NCBI GenBank assembly: GCA_003427395.1
Contig: BFEA01000010.1
Location: 1,979,398 to 2,043,397 of the forward strand
Origin: Chara braunii
Lineage: Eukaryota; Streptophyta; Charophyceae; Charales; Characeae
Direction of reading: 5' to 3'
DNA: 64,000 bases
A model generated the notes under the pieces. The model was given only the letters and a program-made list of their open reading frames with translations. It had not been told where the DNA came from and searched no databases. Below, piece by piece: positions 22,363 to 31,200 of this stretch. A program made the position numbers and the translations under genes. Position 1 is the first letter of the stretch. Each line of letters opens with the position of its first letter.

Positions 22363-22889
22363 CAGGGTTGTCGAGCCCCGGCCCCGGGGCCCCGGCGGGG
22401 GTCGGCACCCCTGGCCCCGACAAAAAAAGGGTAAAAAAAAAAAAAGAAAAAAAAAAAAAAAAAACAAGGGGGTGCGCAGCCACAGCCTGCACCCCCTGGG
22501 CCAAACTGCAATATTGCAGTTTTGGCCCGACCTTGGGGCCCCACCGGGGCTACACCCCCCCCTTGTGAGGCCGGGGTAGTGCGGGCGAGGGACCGGGGCC
22601 GGGGGCCAGCGGGGTTCGGGGCCGGGGTTGACTGGCTGCGGGGGCGGGGGTGCGGGGTCGGGGCAGGGGCTGGGGTGCGGGGTGGGGCGAGGCCGGGGGA
22701 GGGGGTGGGCTCGACAGACTCAACACCCCGTAAATTTTTTTTTTTTTCCTTTTTTTTTTTTTTTTTGGTTCAGAACCTCTTGCAGCACACCAGAGAGGTG
22801 CGGGGCCGGGGTCATTGGCTGAGAAAGAGGCAGCTCTAGACCATGTTGCAGTGTAGTAGCACTCCAACTATATATGGTATAGATTTGCA

Positions 22890-23480
22890 TTGAGGTCCTT
22901 GTTTCAGCAGTTATGGGACCACTGAACGTGATTATCTGGGCAGTAGCAGGCCAACTCACCACGTGATTTTCAGGGCTTCCCTCCACTACTCACCAAATGT
23001 GAAACACCTCGAATGAATCTTCAGCTAGAACATGGAACCATACACTGCCATATGTTTTGTCTTTTGTGCAAGTGGTGGAGAGTGGAGCAGAAAAAAAACA
23101 ACAACAAAAAAAAGAAGTGTGCAAAACTCGACGAATCTTCTGCTAGAACATGGAATCATACACTGTTTGTCTTTGTGCAAGTGGTAGCCAGGCCCTTAGG
23201 GCCACTGCTCGTAGGAAAGGGAAAACAAAAAAAAAAGAAGTGTGCAAAACTCGAATGAATCTTCTGGTAGAACATGGAATCATACGCTGCCATATGTTTT
23301 GTCTTTTGTGCAAGTGGTGACGAGTGGAGCCAGGCCCTTAGGGCCACTACTCGTAGCAAAAGAAAAAAAAAAAAAAAAAAGAGAGAGCTACGGTGGTAAG
23401 TAGCTGCAGCCCATAACTCCTGGAACACAGACCCGACTTCGGATCCAGAAGATATATTGCTGGCCTGCTCCTCTCTCGTA
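22890..23480. repeat. Fold-back module with internal tandem array
   Basis: The outer arms are inverted (GTTTCAGCAGTTATGGG at about 22903 against CCCATAACTCCTGGAACAC at about 23410). Between them lie three tandem units of about 120-145 bp (22997-23116, 23117-23239, 23240-23385), each with gcaaaactcgaa.gaatctt, agaacatggaa.cata, gttttgtctttt and an A-rich end. The same sequences form the fold-back at 6557-7075, so one module is shared by two different TIR elements. Confidence 0.75.
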
Positions 23481-23807
23481 TGAAAATTGACGAATGTCCC
23501 AAGCCCTGCATACTCTCGGCTAGGGTGCATTCAGAAAAAGAAAAATCTAAATTCAATGAGGAATAGGTGACCCCAATTTTTTTTTGGCGCCCTAAGCCTT
23601 TCCCGACACATCCCTTCCCCCACCCCCCTGAAGATCCCCATCCCCCACCCTTCCCCCCCGACCGCCCCCCCCCCAAAGTCGAAGTTTCTCGGCTGATTTG
23701 GGCGCCCTAAGCCTGTACTTAGCAAGCGCAGTAAGGCTGCGCAACCAGAAAAAAAAAATAAAGAAGCGGATGCCCGTTTTCTGACTGGGGGTGCGGGGTG
23801 CGGGCGG

Positions 23808-24051
23808 NNNNNNNNNNNNNNNNNNNNNNNNNNNNNNNNNNNNNNNNNNNNNNNNNNNNNNNNNNNNNNNNNNNNNNNNNNNNNNNNNNNNNNNNNNNNN
23901 NNNNNNNNNNNNNNNNNNNNNNNNNNNNNNNNNNNNNNNNNNNNNNNNNNNNNNNNNNNNNNNNNNNNNNNNNNNNNNNNNNNNNNNNNNNNNNNNNNNN
24001 NNNNNNNNNNNNNNNNNNNNNNNNNNNNNNNNNNNNNNNNNNNNNNNNNNN
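23808..24051. other. Assembly gap (244 N)
   Basis: An unsequenced run inside hAT-A copy 1, in extremely GC-rich sequence. The true length is unknown. Confidence 0.99.
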
Positions 24052-24137
24052 GGGGGTGCGGCACCCCCCCTGTGGGGTTCCGGGGGTCAAACCCCTACCC
24101 CAGCTTTGCCCCCGGGGGCCCCAGCCTGACAACCCTG

Positions 24138-24552
24138 CTGGCTGCACACGTGCTAGTATCCGCGATGGTGATCGTCGGGAGAGGGGATACTAAGTGGGAG
24201 GTTGGAGAACAAGGAGAGACACCTACCTGGTGTATGCGGCAGTCTGCATGTGCGACTTTGTCACATACATTGGTCTTCAGCGTAAAGTGACTCCTGTTGC
24301 ATATCATAGCGTAGGCTAGAGTAGGCGTTGTAGGATAGGCTGGACACTGAGCACCAATCAAGAAGGGCGACATTGAATTCTATGTTGGTGTGGCAAGAGA
24401 GGGCCGACATTGACATTTGAGCTCATTGTATTGCTCTTGTTTGGCTTGTATCTTGGTGCATTGCGCTGTCTACTTGGTACACAACTATCTGGTCTTCAGC
24501 GTGATAATGCGATTTGGATTTCTGTCTATCACTTTCACTCATTTTCCTTGCA
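24138..24552 (+). repeat. L-family 5' LTR, piece 3 of 3
   Basis: This matches 47640-48035 inverted (cacgtgctagtatc, tggtgtatgcggcagtctgcatgtgcg, ttgtattgctctt). It ends TTCCTTGCA, directly before a primer-binding site, so this is a 5' LTR on the plus strand. The three pieces total about 970 bp. Confidence 0.85.
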
Positions 24553-24555
24553 ATT

Positions 24556-24570
24556 TGGTATCAGAGCTGG
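24556..24570 (+). promoter_or_regulatory. Primer-binding site of element L
   Basis: TGGTATCAGAGCTGG follows the LTR end with an ATT spacer and is complementary to the 3' end of initiator Met-tRNA. Confidence 0.85.
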
Positions 24571-25517
24571 TTCAGATCGCCATACTGGTGCTGGTGTGTT
24601 GGTTACTTGGTGCGCTGACAAAGCTTCTCCGCAGTAAGGATACTTTGACGCTGGCTGATTTGCAATCAGACTCGTTCTCATTCACACTTTTCATGCATGT
24701 AAACAGCAGCGCAGCAAACTGGCGACATGCACCTACTCAAAACTCAGAGATATGGTATCCAGATACGAGTTCACTTCCAATTGGCTATGGCGACTCAGCG
24801 CCCAAACAACTCACTGTTCACACACACTGGATCACCCTGGATATCCCACACGTTTAACTCTGAATACTCACACATACACACACACACTTCACACTAAACT
24901 ACAGCTATGGCAGCTATGGCTGCCTCTACCCTATCGCTATACTAAGCTCCTCCTCTCGCCCACTGCGTCCTCCGGGCTCACTGCAGACCTCCTTGCACAA
25001 GTCGCTATGACAACGCTTCCGCATGGCTCACGCAGGAATGAATGAAAGGTTGGGCGCTGCCTCTTGATTTATACTTTGGAAACTCGTTGGCCTGCCCTTT
25101 GCCATCGGCCCATGGTGCTCACAGTTCCCCGTGGTACTTGTTGGACCGGACTGGGACTGATTGGACCTTACCGCTGACTGACTGTGGACTCGCTGCTATC
25201 CTACCAAGGTCGGACTGCGATTGCACTGCAGTTTAGTCCACCACTTGACTCGCCACTTGCCCACTTGCCCACTTACCTACCTTCTAGAAGGACTACAGCT
25301 AGACTTCTGGAACTCGCTAAGACTTCTACTCTATAGATCTACAGATCGAACCCTTGCTACCTATGGACCTATGACAGACCTACCAACTGTCTACGAATAC
25401 ACAGGTCACAGGTTCAACTCTCGGGGTCTACACATATACTGTACATGGGTAGGGTGAGGTCTAGGGATCGAGCCCTGGGATCTGCATCTGTTACTGGAAG
25501 AGGTGAAAACCGTTTCA
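24571..25517. other. L leader and, at the right, the start of the G2 3' LTR
   Basis: No coding domain is visible. The left part should be the leader of element L. The right end is the minus-strand start of the G2 3' LTR (TGAAACGGTTTTCACC reading left from 25517, just after a purine tract). I could not find where that LTR ends or its 5' partner. Confidence 0.5.
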
Positions 25518-25530
25518 CTCCCGCCCTCCT
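25518..25530 (-). promoter_or_regulatory. G2 polypurine tract
   Basis: The minus strand reads AGGAGGGCGGGAG, 25 bases after the pol stop and directly before TG of the presumed 3' LTR. It would prime plus-strand synthesis. Confidence 0.75.
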
Positions 25531-25555
25531 AAATTCGAGGTCCTCCGAGAACATC

Positions 25556-28315
25556 TTAGTCCAAGGCAGGGCCTTTACCCTTCTTATCACACTCATAGGC
25601 TCTGACTATGTCGGGAGCTGTTTCTAGAAGTTTTGTTTTTGTGAACCAGCGGTCGTCTTCCGGTTCCTGATAAGGAAACCGGACCTTATACTGTTTCTGT
25701 GGACGACCTCTACCTCCTGTTCTAAAGACATCTTCATCTACAATGCCGTCAATGTCATAGCTTCCATCCATATCCGGGGGGATCATGGATCTTCTTGAAG
25801 GGAACTGTTGACTTGTGACACACGGCAACAGCTTTGAAGCATGAAACACAGGGTATGTGTGGAGGTGTGCTGGAATCTCTATAGTGTAGGACGGTCCATC
25901 CTCTCCGCCCTTGACTTCTAGAACCGGCCACGGTCCACTATACGCAGGCAGTAGCTTCTGCGAGATGTTTTCCTCAGGTGCAAACTCTTTAGCCTTGACC
26001 CAGACTAAGTCGCCTACCTGAAACTGCGACGGGCGACGGTGCTTATTAGCCTGTTCTAGCATTCTATGCTGGGCCTTCCTGAGGTTCTCTACAACTGTTG
26101 TTAGCTCTTTCTCGTGTTGTATCGCAAACTCCCTGGTACCAGGCGGTAGCCTGTGTATTTGATCCCGGTTCACTCCTTCGAATGGTCTGCGCGGTCTAAA
26201 GGACTTGTGCAGCTCATTGGGAGTGCGGCAGGTGGATAGATGCACACTGTTGTTGTACGCACTAGCTACTTTGGGCAACATCTCATCCCAGTTGATCTGG
26301 TCAGGTCTAATGTACATGCGCAAAACTTGTTGTAGGATCTTGTTCATCTGTTCAGTCTGACCGTTTGTCTCTGGATGGCGGCCAGACGACATCAATAGCT
26401 TAGATCCGTAAACTCTCATGAGTTCTTGCCAGTTCTGGCTGGTGAAACGACTGTCTCTATCGCTAACTATTGACAATGGGATTCCATTCCCACTAACCGA
26501 AAAGTCAAAGAATTTCTGTATAACTAAGTCCGTTCGTGCCTCTGCAAGCAAGGGAACAAAAACGACATACTTGCTAAAATGGTCAACTATGACCATGACT
26601 TGGCTCTTACCATGTCTGCTCTTAACTTGGGTGTCCATGAAGTCTATGGACACTGAGTCTCCCGACTGATCAGGAATAGGCAAGGGTCTGAGAAGACCTA
26701 GGGGCGCGCATGTAGTAGTCTTATTCCTCTGGCACACTTTACAACTGCGGACATACTCTACGCAGTCATTCTTCATTCCTGGCCAGGTGTACGCACGCAT
26801 CAGATTGGCTAATGTCTTTTGCCAACCGAAATGTCCTTCAGTATCGTGGCATTCCCCTAAAATCACACTGCGGATCTCTTCGTTGTTGGGAACGCATAGA
26901 CGGCCAAACACATTGGTCTTCTCAAATAGTAATCCCTCAGTAGTGCGGTAATCTGGCTCAGTCTCTGGGGCCTCTCTAACTCTCTTTAGGAGGTCGCTAT
27001 AGATAGGGTCCTGCGCATACGCTTGCTTCACTTTCTCTTGCAGGTCTCTTCCTATATCCAGATAATGTACTATGGCTCCAAAGTAGTCTGATCTCCTACT
27101 CAGAGCGTCCGCAACTACGTTGTACTTGCCCTTCACTGGCTTGAGCTCAAAGTCATACTGGTCTATCTCTACGGCCCACCTAGTCAGCTTAGGTGTCATC
27201 TTGGCCTGAGTCTTTAACCATCTAAGTGTTTCATGGTCACAATACACTTTGAAGTGCCTCCCAAGCAAGTAATGCTTCCAGTGGTCTAGAGCCTGCCTGA
27301 GAGCGTAGAGTTCTCTCTCGTACGTCGAGGTGGCTACCTTCTCTGAGGGCATCCTCGCGGACATGAACTCTACGGGTCTATAGCCATTGTCGTCATCCTG
27401 CTGCAACACAGCGCCTATTCCATACTGACTCGCGTCCGTGGTGACGACAAATGGCAAGGACGGATCTGCTACCTTAAGGACAGGGTACTCTATTAGTGCG
27501 CACTTGAGTCTCTTGAGCGCAGATGTACAATCGTTGTCCCATTGCCAGATTGCTTCTTTCTTAAGCAACCTGCGCAGGGGAGCGGCGATAGTAGAGAAGT
27601 TCCTGACGAACTTTCTATAGTAGTTAATTAGGCCTAGGAACGACCGCAACTCTGTCAATGTGCGGGGCGTCGGCCAGTCTCTAATTGCCGCTATCTTGCT
27701 GTCCTCTGGCTTAATGCCATCTCCGTCTAATACGTGGCCCAAGTACAGGACTTGTGTCTTGGCCCACTCGCACTTCTTCGCGTTGATCTTGAAGTTTGAC
27801 TCTCTCAACTTCTCCAAGACCTGCCTCAGATGACCCTGGTGCTCCTGGAGGGTCTTACTAAAAACTAAGATATCATCTAAATAAACTACTACAAACTTAT
27901 CTAACCATGGTCTAAACAGATCATTCATACAACGCTGAAAGGTGGCTGGCACGTTGGTTAGTCCAAAGGGCATCACGATAAACTCATAGTGCCCGTATCT
28001 AGTCTGGAACGCAGTCTTGTACTGGTCATCAGGATGGACCTCTATCTGATGATAACTGGACTTCAGATCTATGTTTGAGAAATACTTACAACCCTGCACC
28101 CGATCTAAGAGATCGTCTATCCTGGGCAGCGGTTTAACATTCTTCACAGTAATCGCATTTAAACCCCTATAGTCTATACACATACGAAGCTCTCCTTCCT
28201 TCTTGGGGACAAACAAAACTGGTGCTCCAAAAGGAGACGAACTGGGCCTGATCCAACCTTTCTCCAAGAGTTCGTCTAACTGCTTGCGTAAATCCTCTAA
28301 CTCTCTGGGGGACAT
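25556..28315 (-). CDS. pol: G2 pol: RT, RNase H, integrase (intact 919-codon frame)
   Basis: This is the best preserved gene of the window. Residue positions from MSPRELEDL: RT 1-240 (MCIDYRGLN 45-53, MPFGLTNVPATFQ, catalytic YLDD 145-148); RNase H 285-405 (D294 in TTDAS, E336 in YERELY, D360 in YCDHETL, D403 in ADALSRR); integrase zinc region 490-528 (H490, H496, C525, C528); integrase core with D558, D619 and E655 (a D-D-35-E spacing); then GDLVWVKAKEF and a short chromodomain-like tail (GIVDEDVFRTGGRGRPQKQ, DDRWFTKTKLLETAPDIVRAYE). The frame stays open upstream to a single TAG at 28370-28372, so the chosen ATG is nominal and the real protein is a polyprotein. All catalytic residues appear present. 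Confidence 0.93.
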   Translation of the reverse strand: MSPRELEDLRKQLDELLEKGWIRPSSSPFGAPVLFVPKKEGELRMCIDYRGLNAITVKNVKPLPRIDDLLDRVQGCKYFSNIDLKSSYHQIEVHPDDQYKTAFQTRYGHYEFIVMPFGLTNVPATFQRCMNDLFRPWLDKFVVVYLDDILVFSKTLQEHQGHLRQVLEKLRESNFKINAKKCEWAKTQVLYLGHVLDGDGIKPEDSKIAAIRDWPTPRTLTELRSFLGLINYYRKFVRNFSTIAAPLRRLLKKEAIWQWDNDCTSALKRLKCALIEYPVLKVADPSLPFVVTTDASQYGIGAVLQQDDDNGYRPVEFMSARMPSEKVATSTYERELYALRQALDHWKHYLLGRHFKVYCDHETLRWLKTQAKMTPKLTRWAVEIDQYDFELKPVKGKYNVVADALSRRSDYFGAIVHYLDIGRDLQEKVKQAYAQDPIYSDLLKRVREAPETEPDYRTTEGLLFEKTNVFGRLCVPNNEEIRSVILGECHDTEGHFGWQKTLANLMRAYTWPGMKNDCVEYVRSCKVCQRNKTTTCAPLGLLRPLPIPDQSGDSVSIDFMDTQVKSRHGKSQVMVIVDHFSKYVVFVPLLAEARTDLVIQKFFDFSVSGNGIPLSIVSDRDSRFTSQNWQELMRVYGSKLLMSSGRHPETNGQTEQMNKILQQVLRMYIRPDQINWDEMLPKVASAYNNSVHLSTCRTPNELHKSFRPRRPFEGVNRDQIHRLPPGTREFAIQHEKELTTVVENLRKAQHRMLEQANKHRRPSQFQVGDLVWVKAKEFAPEENISQKLLPAYSGPWPVLEVKGGEDGPSYTIEIPAHLHTYPVFHASKLLPCVTSQQFPSRRSMIPPDMDGSYDIDGIVDEDVFRTGGRGRPQKQYKVRFPYQEPEDDRWFTKTKLLETAPDIVRAYECDKKGKGPALD

Positions 28316-28369
28316 CGTGTAGACTGCTCCCTTAGGAGTTCTACTACCAGGCTCTATCTCTATCCTGTG

Positions 28370-29023
28370 CTAGACGGGTCGCGGCACTACTCCTGTCGGC
28401 GACTCAGTCAAATCTTTGAACTCTTCCAGCAGCTTGGCAATTGTTGGATCTATGGAAGTATCTTCTTCCTTGGCCTCAGTGACATGTCTAACATAGAGTA
28501 CAAAGACCTGTTCCTCTAATCGCTCCTTCTTCACTAATCGCGCAAACGCGGGAGCACTGAGACAGCAATGTGCCAAGGTGTTATCTACACCTGACACATG
28601 AAACAGGCGGGCAGTCTTGACCTCGCCTGATGGACCAGGGAGCCTACACTCATGCTCTCTCAAATGGAGTGTGACCCTTGCTGCCTCTCCCCAATCCATT
28701 CCTAACACTATGTCGAAAGGAAGGTCATCCTGTACGAGGAGAGTCAGGGAATGGAGAACTTTCTCCACTTTCCCATCCTTCTCTAGGCGAAAGTACGCCT
28801 GGACTCCCTCTACATAGTCCTCAACACGCATTGTGCGGTTGTCTGCGAGGACACTGACTATGGGGTCTGCTAACTTCTGGACTTTTAGTCCTAGCCTCAA
28901 CTTCTTCAGCGCCCTACGGCTAATATAACTGTGGGTGGCCCCTGAGTCTATAAGGGCCCCTACTCTACTTCTAAACACCTCTACGTCTACCAAGGTTAGT
29001 TGTCCTTTACTCTCCTTCTTCAT
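28370..29023 (-). pseudogene. pol: G2 protease region of pol, ended by one stop
   Basis: The protease motif ALIDSGATHSYIS (D-S-G-A, intact) is near residues 22-34, followed by DDLPFDIVLGMDWG. The frame ends at TAG 28370-28372. Immediately beyond, in the same frame, come HRIEIEPGSRTPKGAVYTM and the RT, so a single nonsense change separates protease from RT. Upstream the frame is shifted (the next block is 29007-29264), so pol is broken twice. Confidence 0.88.
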
Positions 29024-29264
29024 TTTGGCAGGCGGGCATCCTCTCCTTTAACTCTTCGGCCACACCTGTGAGGGACGTGCCGAGAGAGACGCTAACACAA
29101 ACAGTCTCCGGACAGCTAGCTAGGCACGGGCCTACAACCTCTGCCATAGGCTCATGTGGGTTGGGAGTGTCCTGTTCGCGCACGCTCACTTCTCCACATG
29201 GCCTTAAAGTAGGGGCAGTTGCGACCCCTGCTGGCGGCTGCCTTTTGACTGCTAGGCAGCCCAA
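29007..29264 (-). pseudogene. pol: G2 gag/pol linker frame
   Basis: This frame carries VKRQPPAGVATAPTLR, which corresponds to PKREQPVGVTFAST after the frameshift site in G1, and ends NEEGE at about 29007. It overlaps the protease frame, which lies in another phase. A one-base-type indel near 29020 explains the break. No catalytic motif is seen. In related elements this is the variable linker before the protease. Confidence 0.65.
29208..29249 (-). promoter_or_regulatory. Decayed frameshift-type hairpin of G2
   Basis: The minus strand reads GTCAAAA (29249-29243), 10 nt, then AGCAGGGG [9-nt loop] CCCCTACT (29232-29208). This is the G1/G5 layout with the heptamer lost (GTC for a homotriplet). 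The stop is changed to CAG (29230-29228), which creates the only mismatch of the stem. Confidence 0.6.
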
Positions 29265-29295
29265 CGGGGCTGTCTATACTGTGGACAAAATTTAA

Positions 29296-31200
29296 TTACA
29301 TGGTCGGGTCACCACAAAACACGCACTGACCCAAGTTCACGCATTCCTGCCATACGCGCTGGTCCAAGCTCAAGTCTTCCCAAGGCCTACCCTGTGGCAA
29401 GCCTGGGTGCCATCCTCCTTGAGGTGCCCTTCCACCTCGTCGTTGTGGGGACCGACAAGAACCTTGGCGATTTGGCGGGGGACCTTGACCCCTATCTCCC
29501 ACTTGGCAGTTTCCTTGTCCGCCAACCCCCTGTGCGCCCGGTCCTCGGCCTCCCATGGCCTGGCCCCTTTGGCCCTGGCCTCCTCCTCTAACTAGCGGCC
29601 TCCCTCCAGCTGCAACAGCAGCATAGGACCTCCCCTGTCCCACGCTACTGTCCTCCTCCTCTAGGCCCCACTCAATCTGACTGTATGGGACCTCATCAGT
29701 ACCACCTTCCTCTAAAGTAAGGATCATGCGATCCTTGGCCCTCACCTGGCCTGAGATGGTACGGCCTTTCCACCTTTTTCCCTTGTCCAAGTCCTTGTGC
29801 CAGAAAGTGGAAACTTGCATGGACTTTGACTCAAACAGGACGACTTCTCTACTCAATGCATCATAAGTGATGCCGGCCTGTTGAGACTTCTCAAAGAAGT
29901 GCCCACGCAAGGGCTCTGGTATGGCACGATAAAATAATTGGACCAACTGGGTCTCAGTGACCCCATGGTCTGGGACGGCTACCAAGTCGTCCATAGTGCC
30001 CTTGAGTGCTCTTGCACTCCTCCACTGTCGCGAGTGGATCGTTTGTAACTTATCAGATACCCTGATGCCTCTCGTTGGATCAGCGAATCGCTCCCTCAGG
30101 AGCTTGAAGAATTGAGAAAGGGGGGTGACTTTTGAATACGCAATCAGGTTGTTTTCACAACCGGCTGCGCGTGCAAGGGACCTGGCAAAACTAGCCGCCT
30201 CATCCTTAAGGGCCTGGAAGGCCACGAGGACTTGTTCCTCTGTCAGGATGTGCTGTAGATATATGTAACTATTGACATTGGTCTCCCAGTTGTCAAAGTT
30301 CTCCTCCTTCTTTCCCCCGTACGCATCTGGGAACTTAAGCTTTACAGGCTCTTTACGGGGTCTAGCCTCGCCCTCTACAGCGACTATCGCTTTGGCATCC
30401 TCAATGGCGCCCTCACAAAACTTCCCTACGTTATCCCTCAGTTGCCTGACTTCGCCCCAAATGTGGGTGACGATCTCGCGCGCAAAGTCTCTAAATCCCG
30501 ACCGCATGGCACTCAGGGCTACCTCTTGGCTCCAACCAGTCTGGCGCTCCTCCATCCATGCTCTGCTCAACACCTCTAGGTAGCCCAACACCTTATCCCA
30601 TTTGGCCTTGTCGTCTGCTTGGGCCTCCACTTCTTTCCTACACTCCTGCACCTTCGCCACCTCTGCGGTCAGTTTGTTTACTTCCTCTCTCCTCCTCTTC
30701 TTCTCCCTCTTCATCCTTAACTTCCATGCCAACTTCTGCTCCTCCTCCCTTTCTCGCCGTTCCATAAGGTCCCCCATGGCTGCTAGCTCACTGGCTAGCG
30801 CATGTCTCTCATCCTGAGTCACGTACGACTCCGCCTCCTCATCTTCTCCCAACGATAAATTAGCGACCCACTCACTTATTCTCTTCTTCATCTCTGTGTT
30901 TGTATCCCTCTTCGTGCCACTGCTCCCCTCTCTACTCTCAATACGCATTCTCTCTTTTTCTTCTTCTACTGCCGCTTCTTCTTCGGCAGCCTTTCTTCTC
31001 TCTTCCTCCTCCTTCTGAACTCTCTTCATCTCCTTCTCCAATCTCTTCATCTTCGCCGCCTGCTCCTCGGCGATAGCCTTTAGCTTCGCCTACTTCTCGA
31101 GCTCCTTCCTCTCCTTGTTTTCTCTCACTAGGGCGACCATCTTTTCTTGCTGTTCCTGGGTGTAGGGGCTAGTGCTCTTCCCACTCCGGGTGTCAACCAT
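29296..31200 (-). pseudogene. gag: G2 gag
   Basis: It starts at ATG 31200 (MVDTRSGKSTSPYTQEQQEK). One in-frame TAG at 31090-31092 interrupts an otherwise open frame to TAA 29296-29298. The N-terminal third is highly charged (coiled-coil-like EEERRKAAEEEAAVEEEKERM). The middle is capsid-like (DAYGGKKEENFDNWETNVNSYIYLQ, FKLLRERFADP). The C-terminal part is Gly/Gln/Arg-rich, leading to a zinc knuckle that stops after its first Cys pair (CVFCGDPTM), with His and the last Cys missing. The knuckle truncation suggests a deletion between gag and the linker. Confidence 0.85.

Larger units (their letters stand above)
22363..24137. mobile_element. hAT-A copy 1 (non-autonomous, GC-rich ends)
   Basis: Termini are CAGGGTTGTCGAGC at the left and GACAACCCTG at the right (inverted CAGGGTTGTC). 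The target duplication CTGGCTGC (8 bp) is at 22355-22362 and 24138-24145. An 8-bp duplication plus CAGGG ends is typical of the hAT superfamily. Inside are very GC-rich subterminal parts (22370-22700 and after 24052), a fold-back module with a tandem array, and an N gap. There is no transposase frame, and the frames found are low-complexity shadows. It lies inside the L LTR. Confidence 0.85.

Noticed and set aside
22246-22867. Pro/Gly/Arg-rich ORFs on both strands
   Set aside because: They come from the extreme GC content and A/T runs of the hAT-A element.
24556-24570. tRNA gene remnant
   Set aside because: TGGTATCAGAGC here and at 34803 follows LTR ends and is a primer-binding site; no tRNA cloverleaf surrounds it.
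25505-25521. 17-bp identity with 36545-36561 across the G2 LTR start
   Set aside because: No extended homology; at 36545 it lies inside M gag coding (EKTVSLL), so I treat it as chance.
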